DNA of 7,305 bases from CAZLMF01 sp964560565 (GCA_964560565.1 CAZLMF010000078.1:1-7305), one strand, 5' to 3'; counted from the stretch's first letter, positions 1 through 5,851 are shown. Notes: generated by a model from the letters alone, not told the origin. Program-made: numbers and translations.

Positions 1-84
1 GGTGCGCGTGAAGGGACTTGAACCCCCACGTATTACTACACTAGATCCTAAGTCTAGCGCGTCTGCCAATTCCGCCACACGCGC
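1..84 (-). tRNA. tRNA-Leu (anticodon UAG)
   Basis: Read on the minus strand, a cloverleaf starts at 84 with acceptor strand GCGCGTG, which pairs with CACGCGC near the left edge. The D-arm has the Leu-type GGCGGAATTGGCAGACGCG. The anticodon stem CTAGA/TCTAG encloses the loop CTTAGGA, so the anticodon is TAG (bases 48-50), reading CUA and other CUN codons. A long variable arm, typical of class II tRNAs (Leu, Ser), follows, then a T-arm with TTCAAGT. The discriminator base is A, as expected for Leu. The window begins inside the 3' end: CC is visible and a genomically encoded final A would be just outside. The gene has its own promoter about 23 bases upstream and lies 60 bases after khpA. Confidence 0.96.
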
Positions 85-106
85 ATGTTTCGGCGGCGAC
101 TTTTAT

Positions 107-135
107 AGTTTATCATATCCCCACCGATTTGTCAA
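107..135 (-). promoter_or_regulatory. Promoter of the tRNA-Leu gene
   Basis: On the minus strand a perfect -35 box TTGACA (130-135) is separated by exactly 17 bases from TAAACT (107-112). The -10 box is preceded by TGA, giving an extended -10 (TGn). A start near base 100 would leave a leader of about 15 bases before the mature tRNA 5' end. The initially transcribed region is GC-rich (GTCGCCGCCG), a discriminator type often associated with stringent control of stable RNA genes; that last point is inference. Confidence 0.8.
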
Positions 136-144
136 GGATTATTT

Positions 145-378
145 TTAGTCAATTTCGACCATTATTTTTTGATTTGCTCTTCCAGCGCCTGCGCGCATAA
201 TAGTCCTAATTGCCTTTGCGATTCTGCCCTGCTTGCCGATCACTCTGCCCATGTCGCTAGGTGCGACGTGCAGGTGATAAACGACAATGCTCTCAGAATT
301 CGGCTCGTCAATTGTTATATCAATTGCCGATGGATCCTCAACCAACTCCTGCACAATTGTTATGAGCAAGTCCTTCAT
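145..378 (-). CDS. khpA: KhpA, KH-domain RNA-binding protein (YlqC family)
   Basis: A 77-residue protein made of a single KH domain. The RNA-gripping GxxG loop is visible as GKQG at residues 48-51, inside the conserved run RVIGKQGRIAKAIR. Members of this family bind many RNAs, commonly as a heterodimer with KhpB (Jag/EloR), and affect cell division and elongation in streptococci. Length is typical of the family. It starts three bases after the rpsP stop codon, and the only upstream Shine-Dalgarno-like run (GGAG) lies about 11 bases away inside rpsP, so translation is probably coupled to rpsP. No hairpin terminator is visible between its stop and the following tRNA promoter. Identification rests on the KH motif plus the position after rpsP. 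Confidence 0.95.
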   Translation of the reverse strand: MKDLLITIVQELVEDPSAIDITIDEPNSESIVVYHLHVAPSDMGRVIGKQGRIAKAIRTIMRAGAGRANQKIMVEID

Positions 379-381
379 AGC

Positions 382-624
382 TTAGAGCACTCCGTTCTTC
401 TTAAGGATATTCTTTACAGTATCTGTGGGTTGTGCGCCATTTGCCATCCACTTCTTAGCCTTTTCTGCGTCAATTTTGATAACGCTAGGCTCCTTAGTTG
501 GATCGTAATAGCCTATCTCTTCGATAAATCTGCCATCCCTTGGATACCTTGAGTCTGCAACTACTATACGGTAAAATGGTGCCTTCTTAGCGCCAATTCT
601 CCTAAGTCTGATTTTTACTGCCAT
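382..624 (-). CDS. rpsP: 30S ribosomal protein S16
   Basis: An 80-residue basic protein with the S16 signature from its start (MAVKIRLRRIGAKKAPFYRI) through VVADSRYPRDGRFIEEIGYYDP. S16 binds 16S rRNA early in 30S assembly. The length fits the short S16 proteins of Bacillota. The ATG is preceded by a strong ribosome binding site, GGAGGTG, six bases away. The spacer of 61 bases from ffh is longer than the other gaps in this operon and contains a perfect palindrome beside a weak -10-like box, so rpsP may be partly expressed from its own promoter. The order ffh-rpsP-khpA is classical in Bacillota. Confidence 0.98.
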   Translation of the reverse strand: MAVKIRLRRIGAKKAPFYRIVVADSRYPRDGRFIEEIGYYDPTKEPSVIKIDAEKAKKWMANGAQPTDTVKNILKKNGVL

Positions 625-646
625 ATTTTCACCTCCACTAACGGAA

Positions 647-675
647 TTTATATTAATTTGAATTTCAAATTAACT
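647..675 (-). promoter_or_regulatory. Possible weak internal promoter in front of rpsP
   Basis: On the minus strand TATAAA (647-652) is a plausible -10 box. At 17 bases spacing the -35 position holds AGTTAA (670-675), a poor match. The spacer is occupied by the palindrome at 653-673. The call is tentative, because AT-rich spacers give such matches by chance. Confidence 0.3.
653..673. repeat. Perfect 21-bp palindrome between ffh and rpsP
   Basis: The half site TTAATTTGAA (653-662) is followed by one central base and its exact reverse complement TTCAAATTAA (664-673). It lies in the only sizeable spacer inside the ylxM-ffh-rpsP-khpA cluster and abuts the -10-like box of the possible rpsP promoter. 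The core TTTGA-3-TCAAA resembles, from memory, operators of MarR-type regulators such as FabT. It could be an operator or, less likely because of the tiny loop, an mRNA hairpin. Confidence 0.6.
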
Positions 676-685
676 ACATATTAAC

Positions 686-2014
686 TTACATTGGGAAATT
701 CGGCATACCCATGCGCCTTTTGCCCTTTTTGCCGCCTATCTGCTTCATCATCTTTTTCATCTGCTCGAATTGCTTGAGCAACCTGTTGACGTCCTCAACC
801 CTTGTGCCGCTGCCTGCGGCTATGCGGCGCTTGCGTGCTGGATTGATTATATCTGGGCGCTCACGCTCCCTATTGGTCATTGAAGTGATGATTGCCTCAG
901 TACGTGACATTTGCTTTTCGTCGATGTCTTCGTCTTTAATCTGAGCGCCGACACCAGGCAGCATACCTATGATTTGCTTGAGTGAGCCCATTTTCTTAAT
1001 CTGTCGGAACTGCTCAAGAAGGTCATTCATGTCAAAGCTGCTTTGCTTTAGCTTTTGAGCAAGCTTTTTGGCTTCATCCTCGTCATAGCTTGTCTGCGCT
1101 TTCTCTATTAAAGTGAGCACATCGCCCATGCCAAGTATTCTCGATGCCATTCGCTCTGGGTGAAAAGGCTCAATATCGTCGAGCTTCTCGCCTATACCTG
1201 CAAACTTAATGGGTTTGCCTGTCACAGCAAGAACAGAAAGCGCCGCACCACCCCTTGTATCACCGTCAAGCTTTGTTAGGACTACACCACTTATGCCAAG
1301 CTGTTCATCAAAGCTTTTTGCGACATTGACTGCATCCTGACCTGTCATGGCGTCAACAACAAGTAGTATTTCATGGGGTTTGGTTGCGCCTTTAATGTGC
1401 TCAAGTTCCTTCATGAGCTCTTCATCTATATGAAGGCGACCGGCAGTGTCTAGGATTACAACATCATTACCATAATCCTTTGCATGCTTTATCGCTTCAC
1501 TTGCAATTTTAACAGGGTCAATCTGACCCATTTCAAATACAGCCACTCCTGCTTTTTCACCGACGACTTGAAGTTGATTTATAGCCGCAGGGCGATAAAT
1601 ATCGCACGCTACAAGCAGTGGGCGTCTGCCCTGTGATTTAAGTAGCTTTGCAATCTTTGCACTATGGGTGGTTTTACCGCTTCCCTGCAAGCCGCACATC
1701 ATAATGATGCAAGGAGGCTTTGAGGGGAAGTTGAGCTTTGTGCTGGTGTTGCCCATGAGGGCGGTAAGCTCCTCGTTGACGATTTTTATTACTTGCTGGG
1801 CAGGGGTGAGGCTGTTAAGTACCTCTGCGCCTGCTGAGCGCTCGGTCACCTTTGTGACAAAGTCCTTGACCACCTTATAGCTAACATCGGCTTCAAGCAG
1901 AGCAAGGCGAACCTCGCGCATTGCTGTTTTTATATCGTTTTCGCTTAGCTTTCCACGAGAACGAAGGCGCTTAAATACGCCTGATAGCTTTTCGGATAGT
2001 CCTTCAAACGCCAA
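686..2014 (-). CDS. ffh: Signal recognition particle protein Ffh (SRP54 GTPase)
   Basis: A 442-residue SRP GTPase that, with the 4.5S/6S RNA, binds signal sequences of nascent membrane and secreted proteins and delivers ribosomes to FtsY. An N-terminal helical bundle comes first (about 1-95). The G domain follows, with P-loop GLQGSGKTT (108-116), the SRP insertion box DIYRPAA (138-144), DTAGR (189-193), TKLD (247-250) and GIGEK (273-277). The Met-rich M domain runs from about 300, with the RNA-binding SGTR...VNRLLKQF (402-416) and a lysine-rich tail. All expected elements are intact. The start is TTG at 2014, supported by AAAGGGAG (2021-2028) six bases upstream; no better ATG fits the conserved MAFEGLSEKL beginning. 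It follows ylxM by 21 bases, forming an operon. Confidence 0.98.
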   Translation of the reverse strand: MAFEGLSEKLSGVFKRLRSRGKLSENDIKTAMREVRLALLEADVSYKVVKDFVTKVTERSAGAEVLNSLTPAQQVIKIVNEELTALMGNTSTKLNFPSKPPCIIMMCGLQGSGKTTHSAKIAKLLKSQGRRPLLVACDIYRPAAINQLQVVGEKAGVAVFEMGQIDPVKIASEAIKHAKDYGNDVVILDTAGRLHIDEELMKELEHIKGATKPHEILLVVDAMTGQDAVNVAKSFDEQLGISGVVLTKLDGDTRGGAALSVLAVTGKPIKFAGIGEKLDDIEPFHPERMASRILGMGDVLTLIEKAQTSYDEDEAKKLAQKLKQSSFDMNDLLEQFRQIKKMGSLKQIIGMLPGVGAQIKDEDIDEKQMSRTEAIITSMTNRERERPDIINPARKRRIAAGSGTRVEDVNRLLKQFEQMKKMMKQIGGKKGKRRMGMPNFPM

Positions 2015-2035
2015 TACAATCTCCCTTTCAGATGT

Positions 2036-2416
2036 TTATCCTATCTTTTGCGCTTGCTCTGTTGCAAGCTCGATAATTCTTGATGATTTTTCGCTGATTT
2101 CCTTTGAGAATCCGTAGGTATCGCATTCAGCCTTTATGCGCTGAGCGTTGCTTGATATATCATCCAGACATTTTGAAATATCATTATAAAGCTGTGCAAG
2201 CCCTAACTTATCCTCAAGTTGTAACAGATATACCTCGCCACGCTTGATGCTGTCACGGACTCCCTGCCTTGTGATGTTCTCATGCTCGGCAATTTCCGCA
2301 AGGGATAAATCCTCATTATAGTAAAGCTCAACAACATTGCGCTGCTTATCGGTGAGCATATTGCCATAAATATCAAGCAATACGGAGAGCCTAAGGTCTT
2401 TATCCATCTTACTCAT
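2036..2416 (-). CDS. ylxM: YlxM, helix-turn-helix protein of the SRP operon
   Basis: A 126-residue YlxM/p13-like protein. Residues 21-60 form a sigma-70 region-4-like helix-turn-helix (LTDKQRNVVELYY, then LSLAEIAEHENITRQGVRDSIKRGE), followed by a C-terminal helical tail with several charged heptads. Family members are encoded just before ffh in Bacillota, and in streptococci the protein associates with SRP components. Two starts are possible. The longer frame would begin with TTG at 2446 but has no ribosome binding site. I chose the ATG at 2416 because AGCAGGG (ending five bases upstream) precedes it and MSKMDKDLRLSVLLDIYG matches where the family usually begins. The upstream promoter has full consensus boxes, so this gene starts the ylxM-ffh-rpsP-khpA transcription unit. 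Confidence 0.93.
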   Translation of the reverse strand: MSKMDKDLRLSVLLDIYGNMLTDKQRNVVELYYNEDLSLAEIAEHENITRQGVRDSIKRGEVYLLQLEDKLGLAQLYNDISKCLDDISSNAQRIKAECDTYGFSKEISEKSSRIIELATEQAQKIG

Positions 2417-2490
2417 GCTATCCCTGCTTTCATATGTTTTCAACAATTAGTATTGGCATTTTACCAAGACACAAGATGTTGTTGCTCTGT

Positions 2491-2511
2491 TGTAAAGTAA
2501 ATTGCTTTACA
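2491..2511. repeat. Inverted repeat at the ylxM transcription start
   Basis: TGTAAAG (2491-2497) and its perfect reverse complement CTTTACA (2505-2511) flank a 7-base AT-rich centre. With the promoter at 2520-2548, transcription should start near 2513, so the element covers roughly +3 to +23. It can be a repressor operator on DNA or a small stem-loop at the very 5' end of the mRNA, where it could stabilise the transcript. Confidence 0.6.
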
Positions 2512-2519
2512 CAAGTGAT

Positions 2520-2548
2520 ATTATACACTCTTTTATTTGCTGTGTCAA
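2520..2548 (-). promoter_or_regulatory. Full-consensus promoter of the ylxM-ffh-rpsP-khpA operon
   Basis: On the minus strand TTGACA (2543-2548), a 17-base spacer and TATAAT (2520-2525) match the vegetative sigma consensus at all twelve positions. A leader of nearly 100 bases precedes the chosen ylxM ATG. It contains an inverted repeat at the start site, two copies of CTTGTGT (2469-2475 and 2509-2515, minus strand) and no obvious terminator or known riboswitch. Confidence 0.93.
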
Positions 2549-2596
2549 GGGGAAAATTAGCTTATGAAAAAATTTATTAACGCTCTAATTTTACGC

Positions 2597-2626
2597 AAAA
2601 AACGGACGGCATTCGCCGCCCGTTTT
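2597..2626 (-). terminator. Rho-independent terminator after the M23 peptidase gene
   Basis: On the minus strand ACGGGCGGC (2615-2623) pairs with GCCGTCCGT (2602-2610) through nine pairs, one of them G-U, around a GAAT loop. A run of six T follows (2597-2602, the first T closing the stem). It lies 15 bases after the stop of the peptidase gene and about 50 bases before the ylxM promoter, separating the two units. An opposite T-run (2623-2626, plus strand) makes it potentially active in both directions, although no plus-strand gene is seen here. Confidence 0.95.
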
Positions 2627-2641
2627 ATTATTCAATAGGGT

Positions 2642-4363
2642 TTACGGATATATCACATAATCCACAGGGTTTAAGACTGAGTAGTTGTAACGCACCTCAA
2701 AGTGCAGGTGATTGCCGGTGGAGTAGCCTGTTGAGCCAACTCTTGCAATGGGCTGGCCTAGGGTAACAGTTTCGCCATAGCGCACTAGCAATGAGCTGCA
2801 ATGTGCATAGTAGGTTTGGAAGCCGTCACCATGGTCAATTATTACGATATTGCCATAGCTTGTTTTCCAACCTGAATAGACAACTGTGCCGCCTCTTCCA
2901 GCAAATATTGATGTCCCCCATGCGGCAGGAATGTCAATTCCTGTGTGCGCACCAGTCCAGCGCCATGAACCTAGATAGGATGAAATTTTGTAATATCCGT
3001 CAACCGGCCAAATAAACTTGCCCGCTTGACCTGTTTGTGTTGAAATAGTAGCTAGTGGAATAGGCTTTGTGCCGATTGCCACAACCTTATTAACGGGCTG
3101 TTCCTCAATCTTGCTGCTTAGTACTGTGCGACCTGTTTCAGTGCCGTTTACATAGGTAACCCTTGCAGTCTTGTTGATAATGCCTTCCTCGCCACTTGCT
3201 TGAATATACTGGGTGTCTTTATATTTTGTTGAGTCCTGAACGGTGACAGTTTCATAAGGAATGGCTTCGTTGTAGTTCTCAATTCTGCTGATTTGAACGG
3301 TTAGATAGGGTTGCTCGCCCTTTAGTGTTAGCTTCTGACCAGGGAAAAGAGATTCATCTATTCCTGGGTTGCGGCTTAATAGTTCCTCAAGAGAAACACT
3401 ATTTTGAGCGGCAATTCCTATTGGAGTGTCACCCTCGACAACAGTGTAATACTTCGCAACTGAGCGGACACTTGTCAGAACTGATGTTATATCACTTACA
3501 GAAACTATACTCTCTGAAAGATACATACCCTGTTCGTACTTGATTTGCTCCTTGAAGCTTGCGGTTTCGCCCTCAGTCCCTGATGAGTATTGCTCAAGCA
3601 CATAATTAAGTGCTGTTTCTATAGGCTTGCGGTCAGTGACTGCACCATAGAATACATCATCTATATAGAGTCCGTATGCCTCCTCGATTTCGCCGTCAAT
3701 CTGCATAAGCAAAACGTCAGCAAGGTCATAGGAGTCAGCTATTTTATTGTCGTTGACCCTTTGCACTTCAAATGTGGGAGCAAAGTCAACAATATCGTTG
3801 CCGTCAACATAGGTGATTCGATTTTGCATAATTGCCTTTGCGCTGTCGTATACGGTTTCGTCCTCAACATAGGCAATTATCTTGCCTTCAAGGGAAACTG
3901 CAACTGCATAGTTAATGTCAGTGGCAAAGCTGACAAGATTAAGCAAAAATGCAATAGAGATAACGGGCATTGCATAGTTGAATGCTGTTACCACTATGCG
4001 ACGCTGGTCCCATATGCCGTTTATAACTGCGGCTATGCCGATGATTATAGCAGCGATAAGTCCCTTTTGGGAATACGCTGAGCGCACTTCACTAGAAGCG
4101 CTGCTTATAAATGACTTAACCTTGCGGTATGGTGTTGCCAGCCAATTAAATAAATCGCAGGCAAAGCACTTAACTTTTGTGCGCGGAGTAACCGCGCGGT
4201 TCCAAAGATGGTGAACCATCCTTTTAATATAAAATACTGAATCTATAAATGCACATATAATAATAGAAGTAACGTGAGCACCAAGATTAGTTATCCTGTG
4301 GTCGACATAACGCTTAGCGCGCTTGACGATCTTAGGCCTTTTAGAGCCTTTGGCTTCTGCCAC
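2642..4363 (-). CDS. Membrane-anchored LysM-G5-M23 endopeptidase
   Basis: A 573-residue predicted cell-wall hydrolase. A very basic N-terminus (about 1-95) with one hydrophobic patch (31-46) precedes two hydrophobic segments (about 101-118 and 129-148) that probably anchor it in the membrane. An uncharacterised extracellular stretch follows (about 150-300). A LysM domain (305-347, YYTVVEGDT...PGQKLTL) should bind peptidoglycan, and a G5 domain follows (about 352-432). The C-terminal M23 (LytM-type) domain (about 449-570) has HTGID (H473, D477), YAH (H521) and HLHFEV (H552, H554), so the zinc and catalytic residues are all present and it should cut peptide cross-links. I chose the GTG at 4363 because AAAGGGG lies eight bases upstream; an in-frame start at 4405 would add 14 residues, lies right at the promoter's predicted start site and lacks a binding site. 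It may process peptidoglycan during growth, division or sporulation; which one cannot be told. Confidence 0.93.
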   Translation of the reverse strand: MAEAKGSKRPKIVKRAKRYVDHRITNLGAHVTSIIICAFIDSVFYIKRMVHHLWNRAVTPRTKVKCFACDLFNWLATPYRKVKSFISSASSEVRSAYSQKGLIAAIIIGIAAVINGIWDQRRIVVTAFNYAMPVISIAFLLNLVSFATDINYAVAVSLEGKIIAYVEDETVYDSAKAIMQNRITYVDGNDIVDFAPTFEVQRVNDNKIADSYDLADVLLMQIDGEIEEAYGLYIDDVFYGAVTDRKPIETALNYVLEQYSSGTEGETASFKEQIKYEQGMYLSESIVSVSDITSVLTSVRSVAKYYTVVEGDTPIGIAAQNSVSLEELLSRNPGIDESLFPGQKLTLKGEQPYLTVQISRIENYNEAIPYETVTVQDSTKYKDTQYIQASGEEGIINKTARVTYVNGTETGRTVLSSKIEEQPVNKVVAIGTKPIPLATISTQTGQAGKFIWPVDGYYKISSYLGSWRWTGAHTGIDIPAAWGTSIFAGRGGTVVYSGWKTSYGNIVIIDHGDGFQTYYAHCSSLLVRYGETVTLGQPIARVGSTGYSTGNHLHFEVRYNYSVLNPVDYVIYP

Positions 4364-4371
4364 AAGATACA

Positions 4372-4381
4372 CCCCTTTCCT
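4372..4381 (-). promoter_or_regulatory. Ribosome binding site that fixes the peptidase start
   Basis: AGGAAAGGGG on the minus strand ends eight bases before the GTG at 4363. This supports the GTG start over the in-frame upstream start at 4405. Confidence 0.75.
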
Positions 4382-4397
4382 CAAAAGATTACAAAAC

Positions 4398-4458
4398 AGT
4401 AACAACTATTAGTATTATAATCGTGAGGAGAGGAAATTGCAATACTTTAGTAACAACT
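4398..4458. repeat. 10-bp direct repeat bracketing the peptidase promoter
   Basis: AGTTGTTACT (minus strand) occurs perfectly at 4449-4458, just upstream of the -35 box, and at 4398-4407, over the predicted transcription start. The copies are 51 bases apart start to start, about five helical turns, on the same face of the DNA. This arrangement would suit a regulator that binds both sites and loops or clamps the promoter. Function is inference. Confidence 0.55.
4414..4442 (-). promoter_or_regulatory. Promoter of the M23 peptidase gene
   Basis: On the minus strand TTGCAA (4437-4442), a 17-base spacer and a perfect TATAAT (4414-4419) form a strong vegetative-type promoter. Transcription would start near 4407, about 45 bases before the GTG start. 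It lies in the spacer after luxS, so the peptidase need not depend on luxS transcription. Confidence 0.85.
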
Positions 4459-4459
4459 T

Positions 4460-4497
4460 GTGTTGCACTATCTATCAAGATTGTAGTGTTGCACTAT
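4460..4497. repeat. 12-bp direct repeat downstream of luxS
   Basis: ATAGTGCAACAC (minus strand) is present perfectly at 4486-4497 and 4460-4471, 26 bases apart start to start. The copy at 4484-4496 is also an inverted repeat, TAGTG-CAA-CACTA; the other is only partly symmetric. They sit 18 to 60 bases upstream of the peptidase -35 box, a usual place for activator sites. There is no T-run, so this is not a convincing luxS terminator. Confidence 0.6.
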
Positions 4498-4512
4498 ATG
4501 CTTGAGTATATT

Positions 4513-4980
4513 TTAGTCATTTTGACGGGAATAATCAAGTTTTTCAACTGGGTAGTTGGATAGAATTCCAATAATAGGTGCAACAGCAAGCTTCGCACCG
4601 GCTAAATCATGCTCACGAAAGTTGCCACATTCAACCTCTGAAGCACCAGGAATGCTCCCTTCAAAGTCAGCTACAAACTTAAAACTTTCCAGTACAAGCT
4701 TGATTGCATCCTCGTGAGGAAGGTCCCTTGTGAGTAGATAAAAGCCTGTTCTGCAACCCATTGGGCCTACATAAATGATGCTTTTTTCCGCCTCGCTATT
4801 ACGAGCAAATGTGGCAAAAAGGTGCTCTATAGTGTGCATTGCGGCGTTTTCTAGGTATACTCCCCCGTTGGGTTTTACCATACGAACATCATAGGTGGTT
4901 ATGTCCCCATCAACCCTGGAAATGTACATTCCCGTGCCTAGAGTTGTGTGGTCAACTTGAAAGCTTGCTATTTTTTTCAT
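4513..4980 (-). CDS. luxS: S-ribosylhomocysteine lyase LuxS
   Basis: A 155-residue LuxS. It splits S-ribosylhomocysteine into homocysteine and DPD, the precursor of the AI-2 signal, in the activated methyl cycle. The metal-binding motif HTIEH (H49, H53, with E52) and the third ligand C118 in EVECGNFREHD are present. So is the catalytic cysteine C76 in MGCRTGFY. The length matches the family and nothing is missing. The ATG has an excellent ribosome binding site, AGGAGG, eight bases upstream. It lies 82 bases after trpA with no visible terminator between, and a likely promoter lies in that gap. Pfs (the nucleosidase supplying its substrate) is not in the window, so whether this strain uses AI-2 as a signal or only recycles methionine cannot be judged. 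Confidence 0.98.
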   Translation of the reverse strand: MKKIASFQVDHTTLGTGMYISRVDGDITTYDVRMVKPNGGVYLENAAMHTIEHLFATFARNSEAEKSIIYVGPMGCRTGFYLLTRDLPHEDAIKLVLESFKFVADFEGSIPGASEVECGNFREHDLAGAKLAVAPIIGILSNYPVEKLDYSRQND

Positions 4981-5002
4981 TGGTGTTCCTCCTAAAAAGT
5001 TT

Positions 5003-5031
5003 ATTACAAAATGGTTACAAATCGGTTACAA
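5003..5031 (-). promoter_or_regulatory. Likely luxS promoter
   Basis: On the minus strand TTGTAA (5026-5031, four of six matches to TTGACA), a 17-base spacer and TGTAAT (5003-5008, five of six matches to TATAAT) lie just ahead of the luxS ribosome binding site. The leader would be only about 15 to 20 bases. Both boxes are themselves part of a three-copy direct repeat, which makes the assignment less certain. Confidence 0.5.
5004..5031. repeat. Three TTACAA copies at exact 11-bp spacing before luxS
   Basis: TTACAA occurs at 5004-5009, 5015-5020 and 5026-5031 on the plus strand (TTGTAA on the minus strand). The period is exactly 11 bases and the two distal copies share GGTTACAA. One copy per helical turn places all three on one face of the DNA, as in arrays bound cooperatively by a regulator. 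It overlaps the proposed luxS promoter. Confidence 0.6.
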
Positions 5032-5062
5032 TGACATAGGACAAATTACAGTTTGAAATATT

Positions 5063-5851
5063 TTAGTTGTCAAGGGCAAATCGCATGGAGCTTACAAAAT
5101 CAAAAAGCCTTCTGTCAGCCTGCTCTGCATACTGCTCAATGAGCTTTACAATTGCACTGCCAACTATTACACCGTTTGCGAATTTTGCGGCGGCTTTAGC
5201 CTGCTCGGGTGTGCCAACGCCAAAACCTATTGCTGTGGGGACTTTGCAATGCCTGTCAATTTGCTCGAACATTGGGGTTAAGTTGCTTTCCACGCTTGAG
5301 CGAACGCCTGTGACGCCCATTGATGATACGCAGTATAAAAACCCTCCTGCGTCCTTGCAAATGCGCTCGGTACGGCTGTGGGAAGTAGGTGCAATCATGC
5401 GTATGATTTCCACACCGTTCGCTTTTGCAAAGGGAGCAAACTCCCCTTCCTCCTCAATCGGCACATCTCCTATTATAACCCCATCGATGCCTACCTCTGC
5501 ACACTTTGCAAAAAACTGCTCAATCCCGTAGCTAAAAATAATGTTTGCATAAATCAGAAATGCCAGCGGAATATTGGTCTTTTCACGCACTCTGCTAAGC
5601 ATTTCAAAGGTGGAGTGGACATTCACTCCTGCCTGCATTGCACGCACGTTTGCACGGCTTATAACAGGGCCGTCTGCGGCAGGATCTGAAAAAGGAATGC
5701 CAATCTCGATTATATCCGCGCCTGCGTCCACCATTGTAATTATGAAACGCTCGGTGGCGTTAAGGCTTGGGTCACCAGCGGTAATGAATGGAATGAACGC
5801 TTTGCGACCCTGTGCTTCTAGCTGTTGAAATTTCTCTTGTATCCTGTTCAT
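5063..5851 (-). CDS. trpA: Tryptophan synthase alpha chain
   Basis: A 262-residue TIM barrel that cleaves indole-3-glycerol phosphate to indole and glyceraldehyde 3-phosphate. Both catalytic acids are in their usual places: E49 (ADIIEIGIPFSDP) and D60 (AADGP). The AFIPFITAGDP start, the YANIIFSYG segment, the phosphate-binding SSMGVTGVR (176-184) and GFGVGTPEQA (209-218) are also visible. The position before PIEE reads GD where PD is common. In the normal enzyme indole is channelled to the beta subunit TrpB, but no trpB adjoins this gene. The ATG has AAGGAG 11 bases upstream, located inside the 3' end of trpF, with which it overlaps by 80 bases in another frame. It is the last trp gene before luxS. 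Confidence 0.97.
   Translation of the reverse strand: MNRIQEKFQQLEAQGRKAFIPFITAGDPSLNATERFIITMVDAGADIIEIGIPFSDPAADGPVISRANVRAMQAGVNVHSTFEMLSRVREKTNIPLAFLIYANIIFSYGIEQFFAKCAEVGIDGVIIGDVPIEEEGEFAPFAKANGVEIIRMIAPTSHSRTERICKDAGGFLYCVSSMGVTGVRSSVESNLTPMFEQIDRHCKVPTAIGFGVGTPEQAKAAAKFANGVIVGSAIVKLIEQYAEQADRRLFDFVSSMRFALDN

Noticed and set aside
169..552. Open frame of 127 codons on the plus strand across khpA and rpsP
   Set aside because: It is the complement of two certain genes, with no independent support.
2417..2446. Longer YlxM start at the TTG at 2446
   Set aside because: No ribosome binding site upstream of it, while the ATG at 2416 has AGCAGGG at a fair distance and matches the usual start of the family.
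2430..2459. Nine-codon leader peptide (MPILIVENI) upstream of ylxM
   Set aside because: No convincing ribosome binding site, no codon run suggesting attenuation and no terminator/antiterminator pair in the leader.
3590..4081. Open frame of 163 codons on the plus strand
   Set aside because: It lies wholly antisense to the well-supported M23 peptidase gene, shows no recognisable motif, and is rich in Cys, Tyr and Ile as expected for a mirrored frame.
4460..4497. Short CRISPR-like array in the spacer after luxS
   Set aside because: Only two 12-bp copies with a 14-bp gap and no cas genes; regulatory repeats are a better explanation.
4981..5062. SAM riboswitch or T-box ahead of luxS
   Set aside because: The spacer is only 82 bases, lacks the needed stems and conserved cores, and has no terminator hairpin.
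5067..5531. Open frame of 154 codons on the plus strand
   Set aside because: Antisense to trpA, whose catalytic motifs are intact; no family features and no gene-like context.
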